A stretch of 64,000 nucleotides of DNA from Pseudoflavonifractor phocaeensis. Lineage in GTDB: Bacteria; Bacillota; Clostridia; Oscillospirales; Oscillospiraceae. The stretch is taken from assembly GCF_021531375.1 (NCBI RefSeq), contig NZ_JADYTU010000007.1, forward strand, positions 1 to 64,000, read 5' to 3'. Both the position numbers and the translations under genes were made by a program. Positions within the stretch are counted from its first letter, which is position 1. Each line of letters starts with the position of its first letter. Under the pieces are notes generated by a model that did no database searches, had not been told where the DNA came from, and was given only the letters and a program-made list of their open reading frames with translations. Positions 29,040 through 36,938 of the stretch are shown here, one piece after another.

Positions 29040-29600
29040 ATGAACACCGTCATCACATCGCAAGAAGCCATTATGCAGGTGTGCAGGCGCATCGTGGCGG
29101 AGAAGGGCCTGAAGGCGCTGAATATGCGGTTGGTTGCCGATGAATGCCATATCGCCCTGGGAACGCTGTACAACTATTATGCGGATAAAGATGAGCTTGT
29201 GCTGGCCACGGTAGAGAGCATCTGGAGAGATATTTTCCATGCGGGCCAGCGGAGCGAGGCGGACGTTTCCTTTGTCGGCTATGTGGCGGATCTGTACGCA
29301 CGCATTTGGAAGGGGGCGGAGGAGTACCCCAATTTTCTGACGGGACATTCCATTAGCATCGCCAGCGCCAAGCGGGGCGAGGCCAAAAGCGCCATGGAGC
29401 ACACCTTTGCCCACATGAAGGCAGGGATGCTGGAGGTGTTACAAACCGATCAAGCTGTACGGGGAAACACCTTTACATCGTCCTTTTCCCAAGAAGACCT
29501 GATCGGTTTTGTACTGGATCACATGCTGATCCTGCTTGTACAGGGACAGCCGGACTGCACCGTGCTGCTGGAGATCATCCGCAGAGCCATCTATGGATAG
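29040..29600 (+). CDS. TetR/AcrR family regulator
   Basis: This 186-residue protein has an N-terminal TetR helix-turn-helix: QVCRRIVAEKGLKALNMRLVADECHIALGTLYNYYADKDELVLATVESIWRD. The C-terminal ligand domain is unlike well-known members. ATG 29040 is preceded by GGAGGTGGGCAGC; the longer frame upstream crosses the promoter. Identical operators before this gene and the next suggest that it represses itself and the membrane-protein pair that follows. Confidence 0.92.
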   Translation: MNTVITSQEAIMQVCRRIVAEKGLKALNMRLVADECHIALGTLYNYYADKDELVLATVESIWRDIFHAGQRSEADVSFVGYVADLYARIWKGAEEYPNFLTGHSISIASAKRGEAKSAMEHTFAHMKAGMLEVLQTDQAVRGNTFTSSFSQEDLIGFVLDHMLILLVQGQPDCTVLLEIIRRAIYG

Positions 29601-29636
29601 CGGGAGCCATACCAACAGGCAGGCACTCTTTTTCAG

Positions 29637-29654
29637 TAAAATGAACATTGTTCA
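29637..29654 (+). promoter_or_regulatory. TAAAAT -10 and TetR operator copy 2
   Basis: TAAAAT at 29637-29642 is followed at once by TGAACATTGTTCA (29642-29654), the same operator as upstream of the regulator. A -35 box is not obvious. The next gene starts at 29673. Confidence 0.72.
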
Positions 29655-29672
29655 AATTAGGAGGAATGAACC

Positions 29673-30338
29673 ATGCAGGCAATTTTTGAAACGCTGTTTG
29701 ACGTCGTGTATCTGGTGACCGTCATCACCCTGGGCATCCTCATGATCCGGGGCAGCAAGGGGAGAAGGCAGTATCTGCTGTACGGCGTCATGGCGGTGAC
29801 GCTGGGCTGCGGCGACGCGTTCCATCTGGTGCCCCGGGCCATTGCCCTTTGCACCACGGGACTGGACCACTACACAGCGGCCCTGGGCATCGGCAAGCTG
29901 GTGACCTCGGTGACCATGACGCTGTTCTATGTGCTGCTCTACTATGTGTGGCGGGCCCGGTATCAGGTCAGCGGTCAAAAGGGAACCACGGCCGCCGTGT
30001 GGGTACTGGCCCTGGTCCGCATCGCCTTGTGCCTGATGCCGCAGAACGCATGGACCAGCGCAAATCCGCCCCTCTCCTGGGGGATCTACCGGAATATCCC
30101 CTTTACGATCCTGGGTGTGTTGATCGTGGTGCTGTTTTACCGCAGCGCGAAGGAAAAACAGGACAGGCCCTTCCGGCTTTTGTGGCTGGCCGTGGTGGTG
30201 AGCTTTGCCTGCTACATCCCCGTGGTGCTGTTCGCGGATACGGTGCCGGCGGTGGGAATGCTGATGATCCCCAAAACCTGCTCCTATGTCTGGGCCGTCC
30301 TGATCGGATTCAACGCCATGAAAGGGAGGAATGACTGA
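29673..30338 (+). CDS. Seven-helix-like membrane protein of unknown function
   Basis: This 221-residue protein is almost wholly hydrophobic, with six to seven helices. It begins MQAIFETLFDVVYLVTVITLGILMIRG. Polar marks include GCGDAFHLVPR after the second helix. I do not recognise a named family. It is preceded by TAGGAGGAATG and a TetR operator, and overlaps the next membrane gene by one base (TGATG), so the two are probably one regulated operon. Confidence 0.8.
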   Translation: MQAIFETLFDVVYLVTVITLGILMIRGSKGRRQYLLYGVMAVTLGCGDAFHLVPRAIALCTTGLDHYTAALGIGKLVTSVTMTLFYVLLYYVWRARYQVSGQKGTTAAVWVLALVRIALCLMPQNAWTSANPPLSWGIYRNIPFTILGVLIVVLFYRSAKEKQDRPFRLLWLAVVVSFACYIPVVLFADTVPAVGMLMIPKTCSYVWAVLIGFNAMKGRND

Positions 30339-30757
30339 TGAAAAAATACCTGAATATTTCTCTTGCCTATGCCATTGCGGCGATGGCGGGCGGCGTCTTT
30401 TACCGGGAATTCACCAAGTACAGCGGCTTTACCGGCGTGACAGCCCTGGGCAAGGTCCACGCCCATCTGTTTCTGCTGGGCATGCTGGTTTTCCTGGTGG
30501 TGGCGCTGTATGGGGCCCATAACGACCTTACAAAGATCAAGACCTTCCGGGCGTTTCTCTGGACCTACAACATCGGCGTTCCGCTGACGGCGGTCATGCT
30601 GGTCATACGCGGCGTGGCCCAGGTGAAGGGACTTGCGTTGTCCGCCGCCGCCAATGCCTCCATTTCGGGAATTGCGGGCATCGGCCATATTTTGACCGGG
30701 GCCGGCATCATCCTGCTGCTGTTGTCCTTAAAAACGGTGGCAAAGAACGAAAAGTGA
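30338..30757 (+). CDS. DUF2871 family membrane protein
   Basis: This 139-residue protein has four hydrophobic helices and the DUF2871 pattern: YAIAAMAGGVFYREFTKY, LGKVHAHLFLLGMLVFLVVAL and GHILTGAGIILLLLSL near the end. Conserved His residues in KVHAHLF and GIGHIL could bind haem or metal, which is speculation. It is last in the TetR-controlled unit and ends in a strong hairpin. Confidence 0.82.
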   Translation: MKKYLNISLAYAIAAMAGGVFYREFTKYSGFTGVTALGKVHAHLFLLGMLVFLVVALYGAHNDLTKIKTFRAFLWTYNIGVPLTAVMLVIRGVAQVKGLALSAAANASISGIAGIGHILTGAGIILLLLSLKTVAKNEK

Positions 30758-30769
30758 ACTATCCGTATC

Positions 30770-30808
30770 AAAAAATGAGCGTTTCGGCTGCCGAAACGCT
30801 CATTTTAT
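30770..30808 (+). terminator. Rho-independent terminator of the TetR-controlled operon
   Basis: AAAATGAGCGTTTCGG pairs with CCGAAACGCTCATTTT around a CTG loop. The stem is long and nearly perfect. Confidence 0.9.
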
Positions 30809-30916
30809 AGTGTTCTGAAGCGCCAGGGATTCACGGAGCGTCGCGGATGGGATCAGTAGTCAGATTGGCTACTGTGGTTTGTAAGGTTCTTGGGGATAGA
30901 ATTTTTCTCGACTCTA

Positions 30917-30925
30917 TGCTATACT
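30917..30925 (+). promoter_or_regulatory. Extended -10 promoter
   Basis: TGC-TATACT at 30917-30925 lies about 40 bases before the ATG at 30965. The rest of the stretch 30809-30916 holds a small hairpin (AGTAGTC..GGCTACT) and no gene. Confidence 0.6.
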
Positions 30926-30964
30926 CGCTGTGAACCTGACTGATAAAGAATGGGAGGAATCTGT

Positions 30965-31318
30965 ATGGATATTGCGCGTGCGAAAGAATTGCTCACCGCT
31001 TTGGCTGATGGCGTCAATCCTTTGACTGGAGAAATCCTTCCTGATGACTGTATCTGTAATCAAGCGGAAATCATACGTGCGTTTCATTGTATTCTTGCGA
31101 ATATAAAAGAAAAACCAGCAAAAAAACTGCCGGAAAACGCGGGAAAACCGTGGACATCGGAAGAAGAAGCCGCTTTGGTCCGTATGTTTGACGCAGGAAG
31201 TACACGCAAAGAAATGTGTGCGTACTTCAAACGTACCAAAGGTGCATTGGCTGCGAGACTTGTCCAAATTGGAAAACTCCAAAATCGAGAGGAATTTGAC
31301 TTTCGCGTGAATGAGTAA
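30965..31318 (+). CDS. GcrA/Myb-like small DNA-binding protein
   Basis: This 117-residue protein has a C-terminal part reading PWTSEEEAALVRMFDAGSTRKEMCAYFKRTKGALAARLVQIGKL. This is the shape of a SANT/Myb or GcrA-like three-helix DNA-binding domain. The N-terminal half (AKELLTALADGVNPLTGEILPDDCICN) is a helix-plus-loop seen with such domains. Codon use is clearly more A/T-rich than in neighbouring genes, a sign of separate origin. It may act on element genes or excision, but nothing in the sequence shows that. Confidence 0.7.
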   Translation: MDIARAKELLTALADGVNPLTGEILPDDCICNQAEIIRAFHCILANIKEKPAKKLPENAGKPWTSEEEAALVRMFDAGSTRKEMCAYFKRTKGALAARLVQIGKLQNREEFDFRVNE

Positions 31319-31333
31319 GGGAGAACAAAGGAT

Positions 31334-32374
31334 ATGCTGGCCTATACCTATGTGGACCACGGAAAATTTGAACTTTTGGACAAGCCGAAGCCCGTTCTGC
31401 TGGACGACCGGGACGCCATCGTGCGGGTGACGCTGGCCAGTATCTGCACCAGCGACCTGCACATCAAGCACGGCTCGGTGCCCCGGGCCGTCCCCGGCGT
31501 CACCGTGGGCCATGAGATGGTGGGCGTGGTGGAGGAGGTAGGCTGCGCCGTTGCCGCCGTCAAGCCCGGCGACCGGGTGACGGTGAATGTGGAGACCTTC
31601 TGCGGGGTGTGCTTCTTCTGTCAGAACGGCTGGGTGAACAACTGCACGGACCCCAACGGCGGCTGGGCCCTGGGCTGCCGCATCGACGGAGGACAGGCGG
31701 AGTATGTCCGGGTGCCTTATGCCGACCAGGGGCTGAACAAGATCCCGGACACCGTCAGCGATGAGCAGGCCCTGTTCGTGGGCGACATTCTGGCTACCGG
31801 CTACTGGGCCGCGCAGATCTCCGAGATCAAGCCCACGGATACCGTACTGATTCTCGGTGCCGGTCCGACAGGCATCTGCACTTTACAATGTGTGCGTTTG
31901 AAGGAGCCGCGCCGCATCATTGTCTGCGACAAGGACCCGCGGCGGCTGAAATTCGTCCGGGACTGCTGCCCGGAGATCCTGACTGCCGGCCCGGAGCAGG
32001 TACAGGAGTTGGTGCAGGCATACAGCGAGCACGGCGGCGCGGATGTGGTGCTGGAGGTGGCCGGCAGCGAGGAGACCTTCCGGCTGGCCTGGGAATGTGC
32101 CCGGCCCAACGCCGTGGTGACGGTGGTGGCACTGTATGACGGCCCTCAGACGCTGCCCCTGCCCGAGATGTACGGCAAGAACCTGACCTTCAAGACCGGC
32201 GGCGTGGATGGCTGCAACTGCGCCGAGACCCTGGAGCTGATCGCGGACGGGAAGCTGGACACCACGCCGCTGATCACCCACACCTATCCGCTGCGGGACA
32301 TTGAGGCGGCCTACGACCTCTTTGAGAATCACCGGGACGGCGTGATCAAAGTCGCCATCCAGATGGAGGAGTGA
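31334..32374 (+). CDS. Zinc-dependent alcohol dehydrogenase (MDR family)
   Basis: This 346-residue medium-chain dehydrogenase has catalytic zinc ligands Cys38 (SICTSDLH) and the His-Glu of VGHEMVG. The structural zinc loop has four cysteines in CGVCFFCQNGWVNNC, and the NAD(P) motif is LGAGPTGICTLQ. The substrate is an alcohol or polyol, not identifiable. It ends four bases into the ribosome-binding context of the next gene, a short-chain dehydrogenase, so the two may work on one substrate. Confidence 0.93.
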   Translation: MLAYTYVDHGKFELLDKPKPVLLDDRDAIVRVTLASICTSDLHIKHGSVPRAVPGVTVGHEMVGVVEEVGCAVAAVKPGDRVTVNVETFCGVCFFCQNGWVNNCTDPNGGWALGCRIDGGQAEYVRVPYADQGLNKIPDTVSDEQALFVGDILATGYWAAQISEIKPTDTVLILGAGPTGICTLQCVRLKEPRRIIVCDKDPRRLKFVRDCCPEILTAGPEQVQELVQAYSEHGGADVVLEVAGSEETFRLAWECARPNAVVTVVALYDGPQTLPLPEMYGKNLTFKTGGVDGCNCAETLELIADGKLDTTPLITHTYPLRDIEAAYDLFENHRDGVIKVAIQMEE

Positions 32375-32376
32375 CC

Positions 32377-33081
32377 ATGTTTCAGGATAAAATCGTGGTG
32401 ATCACCGGCGGCGCGGGGGGTATCGGCAGGTGCATCCGCGGGGAATTTGAGAAAGCCGGAGCCAAAGTCTGCGTCATTGACCTTGCGGACAACCCCTATT
32501 TTGTGGGGGACATCGGGGAGGAAGCCACTGTGCGCCGTTTTGCGGAGAAGGTCATCGCGGACCACGGCCATGTGGACTATCTCATCAACAACGCGCCGCC
32601 TCTGTTCAAGGGAATTGACCAGTGTACCTACGAGGAATTCAACTACGCCCTCCGGGTGGGCGTCTCCGCGGCCTTTTTGCTAACGCAGCTGTTTCTGCCC
32701 CACTTTGCCCCCGGGGCCAGCATCGTCAACATTTCCTCCAGCCGTGACCGCATGAGCCAGCCCTTCAGCGAGAGCTACACCGCCGCTAAGGGCGGCATTG
32801 CCGCGCTGACCCACGCGCTGGCGGTGAGCCTGTCCGGAAAGGTGCGGGTGAACTCCATTTCTCCCGGCTGGATCGACACCGGATACACGGTCTACCATGG
32901 CTCGGACGCCCTCCAGCAGCCAGCCGGACGGGTGGGCAATCCCCTGGACATCGCCAATATGGTGCTGTACCTGTGCTCGGACAAAGCGGGCTTTATCACG
33001 GGAGAAAACATCTGCATCGACGGCGGAATGACCCGCCAGATGATCTACCACAACGACTGGGGCTGGACGTACCAGCCTTGA
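32377..33081 (+). CDS. Short-chain dehydrogenase/reductase
   Basis: This 234-residue SDR has the cofactor motif TGGAGGIG near residue 10, NNAPPLF in place of the usual NNAG, the active-site serine in NISSSRD and the YxxxK pair in YTAAKGG. The C terminus (FITGENICIDGG) is typical. ATG 32377 follows GGAGG by seven bases; a GTG six bases earlier is less likely. It is co-transcribed with the zinc dehydrogenase. Confidence 0.93.
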   Translation: MFQDKIVVITGGAGGIGRCIRGEFEKAGAKVCVIDLADNPYFVGDIGEEATVRRFAEKVIADHGHVDYLINNAPPLFKGIDQCTYEEFNYALRVGVSAAFLLTQLFLPHFAPGASIVNISSSRDRMSQPFSESYTAAKGGIAALTHALAVSLSGKVRVNSISPGWIDTGYTVYHGSDALQQPAGRVGNPLDIANMVLYLCSDKAGFITGENICIDGGMTRQMIYHNDWGWTYQP

Positions 33082-33100
33082 CAAAGGAGGATATTGCATC

Positions 33101-33565
33101 ATGTTGGAAGTTGGAACCAAAGCGCCGGAGTTTACCTTGTGCGACCAGAAGGGAAACAGCGTCAGCCTGTCTGATTTTCTGGGCAAGAAGGTCGTGTTGT
33201 ATTTTTATCCCAGGGACAATACCCCCGGCTGCACCCGGCAGGCCTGCGCCTTTGCCCAGAGCTATGGCGATCTTCAGTCCAAAAATACCGTTGTCATCGG
33301 CGTCAGTAAGGATTCCGTGGCCTCCCACCTGAAATTTGCCGAAAAGTACGAGCTGCCCTTCGTGCTGCTCTCCGACCCGGAGCTGCAGGCCATCCAGGCT
33401 TACGGCGTCTGGCAGGAGAAAAAGCTTTATGGCAAAGTCAGCATGGGCGTGGTGCGCAGCACCTACCTCATTGACGAGCAGGGCGTGATCGAGCGCGTGA
33501 TGCCCAAGGTCAAGCCGGATACCAACGCCGCCGAGATCCTGGCCTATCTGAATGGCGAGGGATAA
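33101..33565 (+). CDS. bcp: Thioredoxin-dependent peroxiredoxin (Bcp/PrxQ)
   Basis: This 154-residue peroxiredoxin has peroxidatic Cys44 in YPRDNTPGCTRQACAF and resolving Cys49 in the same helix, the atypical two-Cys PrxQ layout. It removes peroxides using thioredoxin. AAAGGAGG precedes the ATG. It lies between the dehydrogenase pair and a rhodanese gene, part of a redox and sulfur theme in the element. Confidence 0.95.
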   Translation: MLEVGTKAPEFTLCDQKGNSVSLSDFLGKKVVLYFYPRDNTPGCTRQACAFAQSYGDLQSKNTVVIGVSKDSVASHLKFAEKYELPFVLLSDPELQAIQAYGVWQEKKLYGKVSMGVVRSTYLIDEQGVIERVMPKVKPDTNAAEILAYLNGEG

Positions 33566-33568
33566 GGG

Positions 33569-33958
33569 ATGAAGCGTATCTTACCTGCTGTTTTGACCGT
33601 GCTCCTGTTATTGACCGGATGCGGGGGGAGCGGCGCGGAGCAGAACAGTTACCGGCAGATCACCCAGGAAGAGGCCAAACAAATGATGGACGAGGGAGAG
33701 GAAGCCGTGGTGCTGGACGTCCGGGAGCGGGACGAGTACGACGCCGGGCATATCCCCGGTGCGGTGCTGCTGCCGGTGGGCACCATCGACGGGGACACCG
33801 CCGCCCAGGTCATCCCGGAGAAGGACACGGTGGTTCTGGTCTACTGCCGCAGCGGCAACCGCAGCAAAACGGCTTCCCAGGCTCTGGCGGACCTGGGCTA
33901 CACCCAGGTCTATGAGTTCGGCGGCATCCGGGACTGGCCCTATGAAATCGAGGAGTGA
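33569..33958 (+). CDS. Rhodanese-like lipoprotein
   Basis: This 129-residue protein has a signal peptide with lipobox LLTGC (Cys18), followed by a single rhodanese domain. VVLDVRERDEYDAGHIPGAVLLPVG precedes the active-site loop VYCRSGNRSK with Cys93. It is likely anchored outside the membrane and handles sulfane sulfur or acts as a thiol partner. A remnant of a related gene lies at 28905-28990. It overlaps a frameshifted ferredoxin by four bases. Confidence 0.93.
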   Translation: MKRILPAVLTVLLLLTGCGGSGAEQNSYRQITQEEAKQMMDEGEEAVVLDVRERDEYDAGHIPGAVLLPVGTIDGDTAAQVIPEKDTVVLVYCRSGNRSKTASQALADLGYTQVYEFGGIRDWPYEIEE

Positions 33959-34187
33959 CGGACGAGGATCGTATACCTGTTTACGCTACGGCGGCCTGTA
34001 TCGTCTGCGGGAAGTGCGTGACGGCCTGCCCGCTGAACAACATTCGCCTGTCTGACGGCCTGCGTGGGGGAATGCCTGCACCCACTGCATGGCCTGCATC
34101 TGCGGCTGTCCGGCGCAGGCCATCGAGTATGGAAAAAAGAGCCTTGGGAAGCCCAGGTATCAATGTCCGGAGATTGGAACGCCATGA
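33955..34187 (+). pseudogene. Frameshifted C-terminal ferredoxin (EFR1-like)
   Basis: Two ferredoxin motifs are in different frames. ACIVCGKCVTACPLNNIRL is read from 33955, and ACTHCMACICGCPAQAIEYG in the next frame, ending at the stop 34185-34187. One extra base near 34062 would join them into DGLAWGNACTHC, the expected run of EFR1-type ferrodoxins. The N-terminal flavodoxin domain of full-length EFR1 proteins is absent. It could be a decayed gene or a short frameshift-expressed ferredoxin; decay is the simpler reading. Confidence 0.75.
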
Positions 34188-34951
34188 AAATCATCATTTC
34201 ACCAGCCAAGAAAATGAACCGGGATACGGACAGCCTGCCTTGGCGGGATCTGCCCTGCTTTCTGTCCCGGACGGAGGAGCTGCTCGGCCGGCTCCGGGGG
34301 ATGGACTATGCCGCCTTGAAAAAGCTCTGGAAGTGCAGCGACCAGATCGCCGCGCTGAATGTCAGCCGGCTGGAGACCATGGACCTGCGCCAGGGGCTGA
34401 CGCCCGCGGTCCTGGCCTACGAGGGCATCCAGTACCAGTACATGGCCCCCGGCGTGTTCACGACCCGGGAGTATGACTACATCCAGGAGCATCTGCGCAT
34501 CCTCTCCGGCTTTTACGGCCTGCTGCGCCCCTTTGACGGTGTGACGCCCTACCGTCTGGAGATGCAGGCAAAGCTGAAAATATGTGATGCAAACGACCTT
34601 TACAGCTATTGGGGCGGAACCATTGCCGAGAAGCTGTTTGAAGGAACCGACTGCATCCTCAATCTGGCCTCCAAGGAATACAGCCTGTGCGTCTCCCGTT
34701 ACCTGCCGCCGGAAAAGCGTTTTATCACCTGCGTGTTCGGCGAGGAGAAAGACGGGAAGATTATGGAAAAAGGTACCATGTGCAAGATGGCCCGGGGGGA
34801 GATGGTCCGTTACATGGCCGAGAACCAGATCGAGGCCCCGGAGGACATTCAGGCATTTGACCGGCTGGACTACCGCTTTGACCGGGCGCGTTCCGATGAT
34901 GGGACCTATGTGTTTGTCCGGAGGGGGAAGGCGCCATGCAGCTTGGATTGA
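34184..34951 (+). CDS. yaaA: Peroxide stress protein YaaA (DUF328)
   Basis: This 255-residue protein has the YaaA start MKIIISPAKKM and the conserved YEGIQYQYM, LRILSGFYGLLRPFDGVTPYRLEM and FGEEKDGKI. YaaA lowers free iron damage under peroxide stress in E. coli and binds DNA. ATG 34184 overlaps the ferredoxin stop (ATGA); the longer frame upstream is an artefact of that frameshifted gene. Together with Bcp it gives the element two peroxide-defence genes. Confidence 0.95.
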   Translation: MKIIISPAKKMNRDTDSLPWRDLPCFLSRTEELLGRLRGMDYAALKKLWKCSDQIAALNVSRLETMDLRQGLTPAVLAYEGIQYQYMAPGVFTTREYDYIQEHLRILSGFYGLLRPFDGVTPYRLEMQAKLKICDANDLYSYWGGTIAEKLFEGTDCILNLASKEYSLCVSRYLPPEKRFITCVFGEEKDGKIMEKGTMCKMARGEMVRYMAENQIEAPEDIQAFDRLDYRFDRARSDDGTYVFVRRGKAPCSLD

Positions 34952-35460
34952 CCTGGCCCCTCCAGCGGCTGTTACGTACAGCGGTGCCTTACGGCCAGCC
35001 GCTGGACAGGGGATTTTGCTGGGATGCCCACTGTATCACCCTCCATGGCCGCAGCAGTCTCCTGCTGGTCCACTGTGAGAGCCGGTACACCTGTGTCCGC
35101 TTTGATCTGTCCGCCTCAGACTGGGGCCGTCTGGACGAGATCGCGTGGGAAGAGATCGAGCTTGGCCTGCTGGAGGCCGGAATAGACGGGGACCAGGTAA
35201 AGAAATATCTTGCGGACGCCGGTGCGGTCCAGATGACCCGGACCCACGGCAGGAGGGAAGTGGCCTTTCTCAACCGTTCCTGGGAGGATGTGTTGTCGGC
35301 CGACCTGTTGGTGGAGGAAGGCAGCCAGCGTCAGCCCGCGCTGAACCACGCGGTCAACAGCCGCCCTTGCCGCTGTGCCGGGGAGGACGGCCCCGCCGCG
35401 GCCCGGGCGCACCTGGAGCGGTATTTCGCGCGGCGCCTGTCAGAAAAGGGGGAGCTATGA
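34936..35460 (+). CDS. DUF6933-type protein
   Basis: This 174-residue cytoplasmic protein begins MQLGLTWPLQRLL, with FCWDAHCITLHGRSSLLLVHCESRYTCVRF and a later KKYLADAGAVQMTRTHGRREVAFLNR. This is the pattern of the DUF6933 family of unknown function. It overlaps yaaA by 16 bases and the next gene by four, so it belongs to a compact operon. No catalytic residues can be assigned. Confidence 0.7.
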   Translation: MQLGLTWPLQRLLRTAVPYGQPLDRGFCWDAHCITLHGRSSLLLVHCESRYTCVRFDLSASDWGRLDEIAWEEIELGLLEAGIDGDQVKKYLADAGAVQMTRTHGRREVAFLNRSWEDVLSADLLVEEGSQRQPALNHAVNSRPCRCAGEDGPAAARAHLERYFARRLSEKGEL

Positions 35461-35837
35461 ATCCGGATATTCTGTTCTTTTTCGGCGAGCATATGGACGC
35501 CCTGCCGCTGTATGAGCGGCTGGAGGAGTTGATCTCAGACCAGATCCCCGATGTGAAGATCAAGGTCTCCAAGACACAGATCACCTTTTCCAATAAACGC
35601 GGGTTTGCTTTCGTGTCCTTCAATCCCTGCCGCAGAGCCAAGGAGCGCCCGAAAGTCTGGATGACCGTCACCTTTGGTCTGAGCTACCGCAAGGAATCGC
35701 CCCGCATTGATGTGGCTACGGAGCCTTATCCCAACCGCTGGACCCATCATGTGACGGTGTCCGGTTTGGACGAGATCGACGGGGAGCTGATGGGCTGGAT
35801 CAGGGAAGCGGCGGCCTTTTCCGCAACCAAAAGGTGA
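35457..35837 (+). CDS. DUF5655 family protein
   Basis: This 126-residue protein fits DUF5655: PDILFFFGEHMDALPLYERLEELI, KVSKTQITFSNKRGFAFVSF and the C-terminal NRWTHHVTVSGLDEIDGELMGWIREA. The family has a small alpha-beta fold of unknown role. It starts with ATGA overlap with the preceding gene. Confidence 0.85.
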   Translation: MNPDILFFFGEHMDALPLYERLEELISDQIPDVKIKVSKTQITFSNKRGFAFVSFNPCRRAKERPKVWMTVTFGLSYRKESPRIDVATEPYPNRWTHHVTVSGLDEIDGELMGWIREAAAFSATKR

Positions 35838-35857
35838 TAACAAATGGGAGGGGCAGC

Positions 35858-36208
35858 ATGAAGAACGAAGCGATTTTTGCCATGGAGTTTTCCAAGGTCT
35901 ACCCGCTGCTGATCGCCAAAGCGGAGCGGAAGGGGAGGACCCGGGAAGAAGTGGATCAGGTCACCACCTGGCTCACCGGCTATACGGCGGCCGAGCTTGA
36001 CCGCTTTCTGGAGACGTCTATTTCTTACGGCGCGTTCTTTGAACAGGCACCCCGGCTCAACGAGAACCGCCGGCTGATCAAAGGCTCTGTCTGCGGCGTC
36101 AAGCTGGAGACCATCGAGGACCCGCTGATGCTGGAGATACGCTATCTGGACAAGCTGGTGGACGAGCTGGCCAAGGGGAAGGCCATGGAAAGGATCTTGC
36201 GGAAATGA
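35858..36208 (+). CDS. DUF2200 family protein
   Basis: This 116-residue protein matches DUF2200: FSKVYPLLIAKAERKGRTREEVDQVTTWLTGY and the C-terminal IEDPLMLEIRYLDKLVDELAKGKAMERILRK. Function unknown; such genes are common passengers in Clostridia. ATG 35858 follows GGGAGGGGCAGC at good spacing. Confidence 0.9.
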   Translation: MKNEAIFAMEFSKVYPLLIAKAERKGRTREEVDQVTTWLTGYTAAELDRFLETSISYGAFFEQAPRLNENRRLIKGSVCGVKLETIEDPLMLEIRYLDKLVDELAKGKAMERILRK

Positions 36209-36257
36209 GATGATACCATTGGAACATGAACATGCGGCTGACGCAGAGGTGACGAGA

Positions 36258-36821
36258 ATGCGGATTCTTTGTTTCGGAGATTCCAATACATATGGCTATG
36301 ACCCGCGGTCCTATTTTGGCAGCCGCTATCCGGCGGAACACCGCTGGGTGGATCTGCTGGCCCAAAGGAGCGGGTGGGAGGTCCTGAACGCCGGGGAAAA
36401 CGGACGGAAGATCCCAAGAACGGAAGGGGAGCTGGGCCGCTTTGCACAGCTGCTGTCCGGCTGTCAGCCGGTGGGTCTGCTGTTGGTCATGCTGGGGGGC
36501 AACGACTTGCTGCAGGGGGCAGACGCTGCCGGAGTTGCCGCCCGTATGGAGGCGTTTTTGACGCAAATACCCCTGCCTCGGGAGCAAATCGTGCTGATCG
36601 GACCGCCGCCTGTGAAACCTGGCGCATGGGTGACGGAAGAGCGGCTTTTGGCCGATTCCGTGGGGCTTGCCGCCGCGTATCAGGCCCTCTCCCAGAAGCT
36701 GGGGACCCGCTTTGTTGACGCGGGAGGCTGGGAAATCGCTCTGACCTTCGACGGCGTTCATTTCTCCGAGGAGGGGCACGGAACCTTCGCGGAAAACCTC
36801 TATTTAGCGCTGAAGCAATAA
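36258..36821 (+). CDS. SGNH/GDSL hydrolase
   Basis: This 187-residue esterase-fold protein has the block I serine in CFGDSNTYGYDP, the glycine of block II in LNAGENGR, block III in MLGGNDLLQG, and the Asp-His pair in FDGVHFSEEGH. It probably removes acyl or acetyl groups; the substrate is unknown. ATG 36258 is preferred over 36210 by the ribosome-binding AGAGGTGACGAG. A hairpin terminator follows. Confidence 0.9.
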   Translation: MRILCFGDSNTYGYDPRSYFGSRYPAEHRWVDLLAQRSGWEVLNAGENGRKIPRTEGELGRFAQLLSGCQPVGLLLVMLGGNDLLQGADAAGVAARMEAFLTQIPLPREQIVLIGPPPVKPGAWVTEERLLADSVGLAAAYQALSQKLGTRFVDAGGWEIALTFDGVHFSEEGHGTFAENLYLALKQ

Positions 36822-36825
36822 GCGG

Positions 36826-36862
36826 GGCCCGGCCTAGACCAAGTTCCAGGCCGGGCCAAATT
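36826..36862 (+). terminator. Rho-independent terminator after the GDSL gene
   Basis: GGCCCGGCCT pairs with AGGCCGGGCC across a 12-base loop, followed by AAATTT. Confidence 0.7.
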
Positions 36863-36910
36863 TATGCGCTCTCCATGTTCGGGAGAACGGAAAGTTCGCC
36901 TGCCGCCCCG

Positions 36911-36918
36911 CATACCCT
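36911..36918 (+). promoter_or_regulatory. Possible mother-cell (SigE-like) -10 element
   Basis: CATACCCT resembles the SigE -10 (CATACANT). It lies 21 bases before the small ORF that precedes the recombinase. No matching -35 was found, so this is only a hint. Confidence 0.25.
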
Positions 36919-36938
36919 GAACGGAAGGGAGGGGCAGG

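Noticed and set aside
34064-34183. Forty extra residues at the start of YaaA
   Set aside because: This frame is the third frame of the broken ferredoxin; YaaA starts at MKIIISPAKK.
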